From: an uncultured Clostridia bacterium
GTDB taxonomy: Bacteria; Bacillota; Clostridia; TANB77; UBA1234
Length of the DNA stretch: 64,000 nucleotides
Reading direction: 5' to 3'
NCBI GenBank assembly: GCA_934169745.1
Contig: CAKPOE010000005.1
Span: 1 to 64,000 of the forward strand
Part shown: one piece after another, positions 1 to 7,664 of the stretch
Position numbering within the stretch: the first letter of the stretch is position 1
Layout of the letters: the number at the start of each line of letters is the position of its first letter
Notes under the pieces: model-generated
What the model saw: only the letters and a program-made list of their open reading frames with translations
Database searches by the model: none
What the model was told of the DNA's origin: nothing
Translations under genes and position numbers: made by a program

Positions 1-714
1 ATTTACATATTTTTGTATCGTTGTTACGTCCTTTGTGTCTACTACACCATCACTATTTATATCGCCATACAATACTTCTTTAAGCTCACCTATGGCAAAT
101 TTCTCTAATACGTTGTACATAAGTTGAGAAACCTCTGCCCTTGTCAAGCTACCTTGTGGGTCAAAATAACCTCCTTTTCCTTTCATAATACCGTTTTTTA
201 CTGCTATTGCAACATATTTTCTTATATCCTTCGAAATTTCTCCACTATCAGAAAATTGATTTAACAATGTATAATCCGGTTTTTCATTTTGTAACCCTTT
301 AGCTTGAACAACTGCCACAGCGACATCCTCTCTCACTGTTGATTCTGTTGGCTTGAAGAAATACTTTCCATTATTCTTATAACCTGTCAAATACTTGCAT
401 GCTCTGTATATGTAATCTTTTGACCATCTACTTTCTTCCACGTCTTCAAATTCCACATTTGCTGTGTAGTCTGTGATTTTTAGTGTTTCTACTAGCAATT
501 TTGCAAATTGCTCTCTTGTTATCTTTTCATCTGGCTTAAATGTTCCATCTGGGAATCCATTTACTATTCCTTTTTTCGCCATTTCTTCTACTACATTTTT
601 TCCCCAGTGATATTCAATGTCACTAAAGGTTGCAGCATTTGACGTTAATCCTCCAAACGTCAATGTCAAAACTGAAACTAACATTACAACTATTGCAAAT
701 ACTTTTCGACTCAT
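1..714 (-). CDS. SLH-domain surface protein with dockerin repeat (partial)
   Basis: The gene reads leftward and is cut by the window edge; 238 codons are visible. Residues 1-27 form a signal peptide. Three SLH motifs follow, the first with FSDIEYHWGKNVVEEMAKKG and NGFPDGTFKPDEKITREQFA, which would bind the protein to secondary cell-wall polymer. At the edge begins a type I dockerin calcium loop (YGDINSDGVVDTKDVTTIQK). The family rule is that SLH anchors and dockerin binds cohesin, so the protein may present or recruit cohesin-bearing partners on the surface. The start at 714 has an AGGGGG ribosome site 7-8 nt upstream and a promoter at 760-788. The second dockerin half, if present, lies outside the window. 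Confidence 0.88.
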   Translation of the reverse strand, partial: MSRKVFAIVVMLVSVLTLTFGGLTSNAATFSDIEYHWGKNVVEEMAKKGIVNGFPDGTFKPDEKITREQFAKLLVETLKITDYTANVEFEDVEESRWSKDYIYRACKYLTGYKNNGKYFFKPTESTVREDVAVAVVQAKGLQNEKPDYTLLNQFSDSGEISKDIRKYVAIAVKNGIMKGKGGYFDPQGSLTRAEVSQLMYNVLEKFAIGELKEVLYGDINSDGVVDTKDVTTIQKYVN

Positions 715-759
715 ATAAAAGCCCCCTTTTTTATATATAAAAAGCTACGTACTCCTTAT

Positions 760-788
760 ATTATACCAAATATAATAAAAAAAAGCAA
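760..788 (-). promoter_or_regulatory. Sigma-A promoter of the SLH-dockerin gene
   Basis: Reading leftward, TTGCTT (783-788), a 17-nt spacer and TATAAT (760-765) with an extended TGG just before it. Confidence 0.65.
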
Positions 789-811
789 ATTTACAAATAT
801 ATAACAATTTC

Positions 812-840
812 TTGTATTTATCAATCCAAATATGTATAAT
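812..840 (+). promoter_or_regulatory. Sigma-A promoter of the FAD oxidoreductase gene
   Basis: TTGTAT (812-817), 17-nt spacer, TATAAT (835-840). The start point would fall near 847, leaving a leader of only about 14 nt that holds the ribosome site GAGGTG (849-854). Confidence 0.7.
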
Positions 841-860
841 CTTTGTGTGAGGTGACTAAA

Positions 861-2300
861 ATGAATAAATATGATTTAATTATTATTGGAGCTGGTCCTA
901 GTGGCATTTTTATGGCATATGAGTTAATTAAGCTTGGAAACAAGAAAAAGGTTCTAATTATAGAGCAAGGTAAAAAAGTAGAAGAAAGATTTTGTCCTAT
1001 TGAAAAAACAGGGAAATGCATAAAGTGCAAGCCTTTGTGTCACATTACAAACGGCTTTTCTGGTGCTGGTGCTTTTTCTGATGGAAAACTTAGTCTATAT
1101 AACGAAGATGATACAGAAATTCATGTTGGTGGAAATCTTCACGAGTATTTAGGAATAGAAGAAACTAAAAAACTAATAGATTACACTGACAAAATTTACC
1201 TTGATTTTGGCGCTGACCCTAAAATTGAAGGCCTTGAATATAAAGATGAAGTTAAAAAAATCAAGGAAAAAGCGGCTAAAGAAAATATTGTTCTATACGA
1301 CGTTCCAATTAGGCATTTAGGAACAGAAAAGGCACATGAACTATATGCAAAACTTGAAAAATACTTAATAGATAATGGTATTGAATTACGATTTAGCACA
1401 GTCGTTGCTGATTTAATTGTAACAAACAACGTGATAAAAGGTGTGCGTACAAAACCCGCAAAATATGTAGAAGATGAAGAATTTGTCGATTTTGAAGATA
1501 TATATGCAGACACAGTTGTAATAGGCGTTGGAAGAAAAGGTGCAAAGTGGCTTTCAGATATGTGTTCAAGACACCATATTGAAAGTAAAGCTGGTATTGT
1601 TGATATTGGCGTACGTTACGAACTTCCTGATAAATATATGGCAGACGTTAACAAGTATATGTACGAAGCAAAATTTATAGGTCGTCCTGCTCCATATTTT
1701 GATAAAGTAAGAACATTTTGCCAAAATCCAAGTGGATTTGTTTCATCAGAAGTTTATGATAAAAACATAACACTTGCTAATGGTCATTCTTATAAAGATA
1801 GAAAAAGTACAAATACAAACTTGGCATTGTTATGCTCACATAGGTTTAGCTACCCATTTAATCAGCCTATAAAATATGGTAGAAATGTAGCGGAAAACTC
1901 TAATCAGTTGGGAAATGGTAATATACTAGTTCAAAGATTAGGAGATATTTTTAATGGAAAAAGAACTTGGGAAAAAGAATTGCAAGAAAATAGTGTTGTT
2001 CCAACTCTAAAAGCTGCTGTAGCAGGAGATATAACTTATGCACTAGGTTACCGCACCATGACCAACATTTTGGAGTTCATAAAAGCTTTAGATAAAGTTG
2101 TGCCAGGCTTTGCACATCCAGACAACTTACTATACTCACCTGAAATTAAGTTTTATAGCAATCAAGTTGTGATTGATAACAACTTTGAAACAAGCATTAA
2201 AAACTTGTACTCTATTGGCGACGGTGGCGGACTAACAAGAGGTCTTATGATGGCTTCATGTTCTGGTGTCCACTTGGCAAGAATTTATAATGAAAAATAA
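861..2300 (+). CDS. NAD(P)/FAD-dependent oxidoreductase (COG2509-like)
   Basis: A 479-residue flavoprotein. The N terminus has the FAD-binding Rossmann motif DLIIIGAGPSGIFMAYEL (GxGxxG), a second conserved patch near residues 60-75 (FSGAGAFSDGKL), and near the C terminus the FAD-contacting segment YSIGDGGGLTRGLMMASC. This pattern matches the family annotated as FAD-dependent dehydrogenase COG2509, whose substrate is not established. The start at 861 is chosen because GAGGTG sits 6 nt upstream; an in-frame TTG at 843 has no ribosome site. It is monocistronic, with its own promoter and a hairpin terminator. Confidence 0.85.
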   Translation: MNKYDLIIIGAGPSGIFMAYELIKLGNKKKVLIIEQGKKVEERFCPIEKTGKCIKCKPLCHITNGFSGAGAFSDGKLSLYNEDDTEIHVGGNLHEYLGIEETKKLIDYTDKIYLDFGADPKIEGLEYKDEVKKIKEKAAKENIVLYDVPIRHLGTEKAHELYAKLEKYLIDNGIELRFSTVVADLIVTNNVIKGVRTKPAKYVEDEEFVDFEDIYADTVVIGVGRKGAKWLSDMCSRHHIESKAGIVDIGVRYELPDKYMADVNKYMYEAKFIGRPAPYFDKVRTFCQNPSGFVSSEVYDKNITLANGHSYKDRKSTNTNLALLCSHRFSYPFNQPIKYGRNVAENSNQLGNGNILVQRLGDIFNGKRTWEKELQENSVVPTLKAAVAGDITYALGYRTMTNILEFIKALDKVVPGFAHPDNLLYSPEIKFYSNQVVIDNNFETSIKNLYSIGDGGGLTRGLMMASCSGVHLARIYNEK

Positions 2301-2307
2301 ACTCAAA

Positions 2308-2341
2308 CAGCCACATGAACGGATTTCCGTTCATGTGGCTG
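2308..2341. terminator. Bidirectional hairpin terminator, part of a dispersed repeat
   Basis: A near-perfect 34-nt palindrome: CAGCCACATGAACGGA pairs with TCCGTTCATGTGGCTG. It lies between two convergent genes (stops at 2300 and 2371). The leftward reading is followed by a T-rich run (TTTGAGTTTATTTTT), so it best terminates spoIVB. Flanking bases 2342-2353 also match the repeat near 25993-26025. Confidence 0.75.
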
Positions 2342-2370
2342 TCTAAAAATTGGTCATCAGACATTTGCTA

Positions 2371-3417
2371 TTATGACATTACTTGTTCAATCATTGTATC
2401 CGCAAATACTCCATATCCTCTTGTTGGATCATTAACGAACACATGTGTAACTGCCCCTATAAATTTACCATTTTGTATTATAGGGCTTCCACTCATTCCT
2501 TGAACTATTCCTCCAGTTTTTGCAAGCAACTCGCTATCTGTCACTTTTATTATCATACTTTTTGTACTCTTACCACTCAAATTGTATACCTTCTGAATTT
2601 CAACCTGATATTCTTTTGGCATACTTCCTTCAACAGTGCACAAAATAGTCGCCACACCCGGTCTTATTTCCGCTCTACTTGCTACCGGAATTGCTGTACT
2701 ATTTTCAGAAATATAATTTTCACTCAAAAGACTTCCATATATTCCAAATTCATTATTTTTTTCTACATTTCCTAATTTATAACCAGAATTTATAATTCCT
2801 CTTATCTCACCCGGCGATGACTTAACACCTTTCGTGACTGACAAAACACTGGCCTCATTTAAACTTCCACTTTCTAAGCTTAATAACGTTTTTACATCCA
2901 CGTCCGAAATTCCATGACCTAATGCCCCATATTTTTTCAGTGTAGGAGCATAAAATGTAAGTGTACCGACTCCAGTCGCACCATCTCTTACCCATAGTCC
3001 AATTTTATAATTTCCATCATCCAAAGATTTTATAGGTTTCATTTTATCTTTTAACACTTTTTCATTCTTTTTATAAACAACCTCTATTTCGTTACCATTC
3101 GATTTATTAACAACATCAATTAGTTCATCAATTGACTCAACTTTAGTATTATTAATCTGCAATATTATATCTCCTGCCCTAATCTTTGTATCTTTAAAAG
3201 GTCTGTGTGTATTTCCATCAGTCCCTTCAACATCCGCTGTTCCCACAACAAGCACACCTTCAGAATAGATTTTTACACCAACAGCATTTCCACAAGGTAC
3301 CACTAAAATATTCGGAACAGCATTAACGGATATATAATAATTTTTATAAGAATTTGTTATAAAAACACTAAAAATAGCAAATAATACAATTAGAAAAAAA
3401 ATCTTTTTTTGTTTCAT
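2371..3417 (-). CDS. spoIVB: SpoIVB sporulation serine peptidase (S55 family)
   Basis: A 348-residue secreted sporulation protease. It has one N-terminal membrane segment (about residues 5-22), a PDZ domain (about 65-150) and the S55 peptidase domain with the His motif YGALGHGIS and the Ser motif IVQGMSGSPIIQNGK. In Bacillus, SpoIVB made in the forespore cleaves SpoIVFA to switch on pro-sigma-K processing; BofA, which also acts there, is encoded at 59465-59707. The order recN-spoIVB is the conserved Firmicute arrangement. The start at 3417 has AGGGG 9 nt upstream; longer in-frame starts have no ribosome site. A CATAATA box at 3472-3478 resembles a sigma-G/F -10 element, but no good -35 was seen. 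Confidence 0.93.
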   Translation of the reverse strand: MKQKKIFFLIVLFAIFSVFITNSYKNYYISVNAVPNILVVPCGNAVGVKIYSEGVLVVGTADVEGTDGNTHRPFKDTKIRAGDIILQINNTKVESIDELIDVVNKSNGNEIEVVYKKNEKVLKDKMKPIKSLDDGNYKIGLWVRDGATGVGTLTFYAPTLKKYGALGHGISDVDVKTLLSLESGSLNEASVLSVTKGVKSSPGEIRGIINSGYKLGNVEKNNEFGIYGSLLSENYISENSTAIPVASRAEIRPGVATILCTVEGSMPKEYQVEIQKVYNLSGKSTKSMIIKVTDSELLAKTGGIVQGMSGSPIIQNGKFIGAVTHVFVNDPTRGYGVFADTMIEQVMS

Positions 3418-3542
3418 TTTACTTTGCCCCTTCCTCATTGGTTCAAGTTTAACTTGTCCAAAAAGGGGCATTATTATGAGGCAAAAAAATTTTACATTTT
3501 GATGAAGCTTTTTCCGAAAGAAAGACAATTTAGTAATTCTTG

Positions 3543-5144
3543 CTATTTTCTGAGTTCTCGCGCATGCTGTAATACCGCTTCCGAAATGTCATTTCCTGCT
3601 AATATTCTTGCAATTTCTTTTATTGTTTCTTCTTCATTTAATCTTCTTATACTTGTAACTACTCTTTCACCCTCCAAATTCTTTTGTATAAAATAATTTG
3701 CATTTCCTATTGCCGCAATTGCTGGTAAATGTGTTACACATATAATCTGGTGTGTCTTTCCAATTATTTTCATTTTTTCTGCAACTGCTTTACCAGCTTG
3801 ACCACTAATTCCAGTATCTATCTCATCAAAAATCATTGTCGGCACATCATCATATTCACAAAGTACAGTCTTTATAGCAAGCATTACTCTAGATATTTCT
3901 CCGCCAGATGCAATCTTAGCAAGAGACTTTAGTCCTTCTCCAGGGTTAGTGCATATTAGTAATTCTACATCATCAATACCATCTTCTCTAAAATTCTCTA
4001 ATTCCCTAAATTGAAATTTCAAATATGCCTTTTTCATTTCTAAATCTTGCAATTGAAGATTTATTTTTTCTTCAATTACAGACGCAGTCTCCTGTCGATA
4101 TTTCCTTATCTCTAGTCCTATTTTCTTTAATTTCGCCTCTAACTCCAACAATTCTTCTTTTAGCTTATTAGTTATTTCTTCTGAATTCTCCAAGAAGTTT
4201 AGCTCTTCAACTAATTTATTATAATATTCAATCACTTCTTCCACATTACTACCATACTTACGTTTTAAATTACAAATTAGGTCAAGTCTTTCTTCTATTT
4301 GTTTTTGCTCTCCTTCATCAAAATCGACTTCATACAAAAAATTTGACACTTCATTTGAAACATCTTGTATTGTGTAGTAAGCGTCGTTCAAGCTATTTAA
4401 AGCTTGACCATATTTTTCATTTAGTGAACTTATACTTGATAATTCTTTTGTTGCTTCTCCTATATTTTCAAGAACATTGTTGTCCAAAATTTGGTTCGTT
4501 GCACTCAATGCCTTTACAATCTTCTCAGCATTCATAAAAAGTTTTCTTTTTTCTGATAATTCTTCTTCTTCGCCGGCTTTTAATGATGCCTTTTCTATTT
4601 CATCCTTTTGATACTTTAACAAATCTATTCTACGTGCACGCTCTTGCTCATCGCCATAGTTTTTCTTTATTTGGAAACTTATTTCTTTATATTTATTCAA
4701 CAGTTCTGTATAATTAAGCTTTTGTTCATACACATTCTTACCAGCAAAAGAGTCCAAAAGTTCTATATGCTTTTTCACATTCAACAATGATTGATTATCG
4801 TGCTGTCCATGTATATCAATTAGTGATTCCCCCATAATTTTAAGTTCAGAAAGTGTTGTCATCTTTCCATTTATTTTACAAATGTTTCTACCATTTTGAT
4901 ATATTTCTCTTGACAAGATTATATTATCATCACAAGTAAAAAAGCAGGCTTCAATAAGAGCCATATCACACCCTGTTTTGATAAGCTCCTTTGATATCCT
5001 GCTTCCTGTAATTGCACTTATAGAATCAATAATAAGAGACTTGCCTGCGCCAGTCTCTCCTGTTAATATATTTACCCCATCATCAAAGTTAACAGTAACA
5101 TCATCTATTATCCCAATGTTTTTTATATGTAATTGTCCTAACAT
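3543..5144 (-). CDS. recN: DNA repair protein RecN
   Basis: A 533-residue SMC-like ATPase of double-strand-break repair. The Walker A motif is GETGAGKSLIIDSI near residue 30, followed by long coiled coils (about 160-370), the ABC signature LASGGEISRVMLAI and Walker B MIFDEIDTGISG near the C terminus. Length is slightly below the usual 550-570. It starts 9 nt after the stop of the upstream anti-sigma-like gene and lies upstream of spoIVB, so the four genes from the sigma factor to spoIVB may be partly co-transcribed. Confidence 0.95.
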   Translation of the reverse strand: MLGQLHIKNIGIIDDVTVNFDDGVNILTGETGAGKSLIIDSISAITGSRISKELIKTGCDMALIEACFFTCDDNIILSREIYQNGRNICKINGKMTTLSELKIMGESLIDIHGQHDNQSLLNVKKHIELLDSFAGKNVYEQKLNYTELLNKYKEISFQIKKNYGDEQERARRIDLLKYQKDEIEKASLKAGEEEELSEKRKLFMNAEKIVKALSATNQILDNNVLENIGEATKELSSISSLNEKYGQALNSLNDAYYTIQDVSNEVSNFLYEVDFDEGEQKQIEERLDLICNLKRKYGSNVEEVIEYYNKLVEELNFLENSEEITNKLKEELLELEAKLKKIGLEIRKYRQETASVIEEKINLQLQDLEMKKAYLKFQFRELENFREDGIDDVELLICTNPGEGLKSLAKIASGGEISRVMLAIKTVLCEYDDVPTMIFDEIDTGISGQAGKAVAEKMKIIGKTHQIICVTHLPAIAAIGNANYFIQKNLEGERVVTSIRRLNEEETIKEIARILAGNDISEAVLQHARELRK

Positions 5145-5153
5145 ATTTTACCT

Positions 5154-5741
5154 CTATTTTTCTTTTATAATGCAATACTCTCCTTGTTCTTTTATCTCTA
5201 TTTCTCCATCAAAATAATATAAAACCATCTCAACATCTTCTTTTTTAGCCTTTACTTTAACACTATCATCTTCAAGAAGTTCTGCATTCATACCATTTAT
5301 CTTTAGCATATCAACAATTTCATCAGAATACTGTTTTTTAAAATCTTCTGATCCAGCATATTGGACAGCCTCTGCATTTTTATCTATACTATCATTACCA
5401 ATATTTCTTTCATCCATCCTAAGCTCTTTTGATAAACCCACATCCGCAGAAAATAACAATGTGTTTTCATCATTTATAGTTTCTTCATTTCCTTGGTCTT
5501 GATTAACTTGTGCTACAAATTTATCGTTCTGCCATACAGTAGAATTTTGGCTATTGCCAGTTACCACAACAGCAACAATGGCAACCGCTGCCACTGAAAG
5601 TCCAGAGATAATATACGATGATAATTTACTTTTCTTCTTTTCAGAAGAAAGCTCACTTATAACTCTCTTTCTAAAATCAAGTGGTACTTCATAATTTTCT
5701 TCATTATTCAATTTTTTTAATTCATCCAACATTCTCTTCAT
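5154..5741 (-). CDS. Putative membrane-anchored anti-sigma factor
   Basis: A 195-residue protein with a cytoplasmic N terminus of about 40 residues, a single membrane segment (about 41-63, SYIISGLSVAAVAIVAVVVT) and an external acidic C-terminal domain. It follows the ECF sigma gene by 58 nt, and this order and topology are typical of anti-sigma partners, which is the basis for the call. No HCCC zinc-finger motif is present, so the assignment is by context only. The start has AGGTGA 6 nt upstream. Confidence 0.55.
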   Translation of the reverse strand: MKRMLDELKKLNNEENYEVPLDFRKRVISELSSEKKKSKLSSYIISGLSVAAVAIVAVVVTGNSQNSTVWQNDKFVAQVNQDQGNEETINDENTLLFSADVGLSKELRMDERNIGNDSIDKNAEAVQYAGSEDFKKQYSDEIVDMLKINGMNAELLEDDSVKVKAKKEDVEMVLYYFDGEIEIKEQGEYCIIKEK

Positions 5742-5799
5742 ATATTATCACCTACCCATCAAATCGACACATACTCTAGAGTCATTCTCATAAATCTAC

Positions 5800-6387
5800 T
5801 TATATAGACTCATCATACTCCAAAAAAGTTCCGTCTTCCTCTAATAGTTCCTTTAATGATGCCCTAGCACGATTTATTTTAGACTTTACAGTTCCTAAGT
5901 TCATCTTCATAATTTCTGCAATTTCCATATATGTAAAGCCTTTAATGTCCCTAAGTATTATCATCATCCTTTGACTTTCAGGTAGTTTCTTTATACATTT
6001 TTCTAACTTGTCTTTTAAATCATTATCTTCTGCAATATCAGTTGGCGATTTTGAATCATCTGGTAATTGTAATTCAACTTCGCCGTCCTTAGTGTCTATT
6101 TTCTCATCCAAATAAACAACTTTTTTACGTTTTTTCAACTCATCAATACAAACATTAACTGTAATTCTGTAAATCCAGGTGTATAAAGATGACTCTTCCT
6201 TAAAATTACCCAAATTTTTATATATTTTAATAAAAACTTCCTGTGCTATATCTTCAACCTCATTATCGTTTTTTACCATATAATAAATTGTACTAAAAAC
6301 TTTTTTCTCATAAAGACCTATAATCTCTTCATACGCCTTTAGATTGCCACTTTTAGCCTGTCTAATAAGCTCTTTCTCGTCAATCAT
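5800..6387 (-). CDS. ECF-type RNA polymerase sigma factor
   Basis: A 195-residue sigma-70 family protein of ECF size. Region 2 (about residues 20-90) contains the core-binding motif DIAQEVFIKIYKNLGNF and the -10-reading segment; region 4 (about 128-180) contains LPESQRMMIILRDIKGFTYM and the helix-turn-helix MNLGTVKSKINRARASLKEL. It resembles the SigW/RpoE group that responds to envelope stress. It is the first gene of a leftward group, with an excellent promoter at 6420-6447. Its regulon cannot be read from the window. Confidence 0.9.
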   Translation of the reverse strand: MIDEKELIRQAKSGNLKAYEEIIGLYEKKVFSTIYYMVKNDNEVEDIAQEVFIKIYKNLGNFKEESSLYTWIYRITVNVCIDELKKRKKVVYLDEKIDTKDGEVELQLPDDSKSPTDIAEDNDLKDKLEKCIKKLPESQRMMIILRDIKGFTYMEIAEIMKMNLGTVKSKINRARASLKELLEEDGTFLEYDESI

Positions 6388-6419
6388 CTTTTCACCACCT
6401 TTCGAAAATCTACATAGAT

Positions 6420-6447
6420 ATTATATCATATAAAATGTTAATATCAA
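6420..6447 (-). promoter_or_regulatory. Promoter of the ECF sigma gene
   Basis: Leftward TTGATA (6442-6447), 16-nt spacer, TATAAT (6420-6425). It is a housekeeping-type promoter, back to back with the promoter of the DUF4364 gene. Confidence 0.7.
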
Positions 6448-6507
6448 CCCAAATATTAACATTAAGAGACGAAATTTTGCAAAATACCATTCTCTTGAAC
6501 TTATTAG

Positions 6508-6535
6508 TTGAAATTCTACACATTTATGATATAAT
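6508..6535 (+). promoter_or_regulatory. Promoter of the DUF4364 gene
   Basis: TTGAAA (6508-6513), 16-nt spacer, TATAAT (6530-6535); the ribosome site GAAGGTGA follows at 6557-6564. Confidence 0.7.
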
Positions 6536-6568
6536 GCAAGTGTAATACTAAGGTTTGAAGGTGATTTT

Positions 6569-7102
6569 ATGAAAGAAAATTTAGAAACTGGTGAAAGTTT
6601 AGCAGAAAATAAACTTATTATCTTATATTTATTAAACAATGCAGATTGTACACTCACAAATTTACAAATTTTAAGACTCTTGTATGACTTTGAAAGGTTT
6701 AACTACTACTATTTTCAACATTTACTATCTGATTTGGTCGAAAAAGGATATGTTATGAACTACCAGCAAGAGGAAGAGTGGCTTTATGAAATCACACCTC
6801 TAGGAAAAGAAATCTTGTCTTTAACAGAAAACATGCTACCTGGCATAATAAAACATAAGCTTGACATGATTACAAAAGAACTACTTCAAACCGTTCAAAA
6901 TGAAGTGTCTGTCACTGCGGAATACATACCCGAAAACGACAATGAATACATGACAAAATGTAAAATTTCAGAAGCTCACAAAACTCTATTTGAGCTCAAC
7001 ATCTATTGTGCCTCTCAAGAACAGGCAAAAATCATTTCTGACAATTGGAAAAAACACGCAAATAAATTTTATCCTGACATAATAAATATGCTTACAAAAT
7101 AA
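6569..7102 (+). CDS. DUF4364 family protein
   Basis: A 177-residue cytoplasmic protein. The N-terminal half looks like a winged helix (LLYDFERFNYYYFQHLLSDL, then VEKGYV and ITPLGKEIL), as in padR-like regulators; the C-terminal half is an alpha/beta domain. This matches DUF4364, a family common in Clostridia with no known function. The gene is monocistronic with its own promoter, divergent from the ECF sigma gene. Its 3' end overlaps the tail of a short leftward ORF. Confidence 0.75.
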   Translation: MKENLETGESLAENKLIILYLLNNADCTLTNLQILRLLYDFERFNYYYFQHLLSDLVEKGYVMNYQQEEEWLYEITPLGKEILSLTENMLPGIIKHKLDMITKELLQTVQNEVSVTAEYIPENDNEYMTKCKISEAHKTLFELNIYCASQEQAKIISDNWKKHANKFYPDIINMLTK

Positions 7103-7243
7103 AGGCGTTGTAATTATAAATGTTCCGTTACCACCCGCAACTGCACCATGTGGAACTTTGCCATTCTTAAAGCCAGATTTGATACAAGGAGTACTTTTTT
7201 CCCATGTCAACTGCACATCTGTAGCATATACCGTTTCTGTCAT
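6986..7243 (-). pseudogene. Possible truncated gene behind an orphan promoter/operator
   Basis: An 85-codon leftward ORF. Only about the first 47 residues (MTETVYATDVQLTWEKSTP to GGNGTF) lie outside the convergent DUF4364 gene; the rest is antisense to it. It has a perfect AGGAGGT ribosome site at 7248-7254, a promoter and a palindrome upstream, which suggests a once-real regulated gene whose 3' part was lost. I do not recognise the protein. It could also be a genuine small protein. Confidence 0.35.
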
Positions 7244-7275
7244 TATATAACCTCCTAAAAAATTTTTTTAAGGTA

Positions 7276-7340
7276 AGTAAACTTTATGCTTACGGTAAGC
7301 ATTATATCATGTTTACATAAAAAGTCGATGCTTTTTATGA
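7276..7340 (-). promoter_or_regulatory. Promoter with palindromic operator
   Basis: Leftward TATAAT near 7302-7307 lies 16 nt downstream of a weak -35 (TCGACT). Overlapping and following it is ATGCTTAC-C-GTAAGCAT, a perfect 8-bp dyad with a 1-nt centre, nested in a wider GTAAAC/GTTTAC repeat. Such short dyads over the start point are typical of TetR-type repression. Confidence 0.45.
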
Positions 7341-7372
7341 TTTTTCCACCATTCTTTTATGGCAAATGCTAT

Positions 7373-7631
7373 AAATTAGTATTTTTATGGAGCACACCCA
7401 AGCTTAAGCTACATTTTTTACACATAATTACATTCAATGCATATTTTTAAAGTTTGAATGATAACTATATATTTTATTGACACTATAAATTGTTATTTTG
7501 AGCTATTGCTATAGTAGCATATATTATATATAATAATTTCATAAACTTTGATAGCGTAAACTAATTTATGAAAAAATATAAAGTAACTACAAAAAATGTA
7601 GCTTAAGCTTAGATGTACTCTACAAATTAGT
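7373..7631. repeat. Inverted-repeat element (MITE-like or long stem-loop)
   Basis: The 20-bp sequence AAGCTTAAGCTACATTTTTT at 7400-7419 recurs exactly inverted at 7591-7610; homology extends weakly outward (GAGCACACCC against GAGTACATCT). The copies are separated by 171 AT-rich bases without an ORF. An 8-bp direct repeat AAATTAGT lies just outside (7373-7380 and 7624-7631). The layout suggests a small non-autonomous transposon remnant, but the left border is 6 nt off the direct repeat. Confidence 0.45.
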
Positions 7632-7664
7632 GAACACAACCTAAACTTTTAGGAGGTTATTTCT

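Noticed and set aside
3418..3528. Longer N terminus for SpoIVB
   Set aside because: The frame is open, but the added residues have no ribosome site and would precede the membrane segment without a family counterpart.
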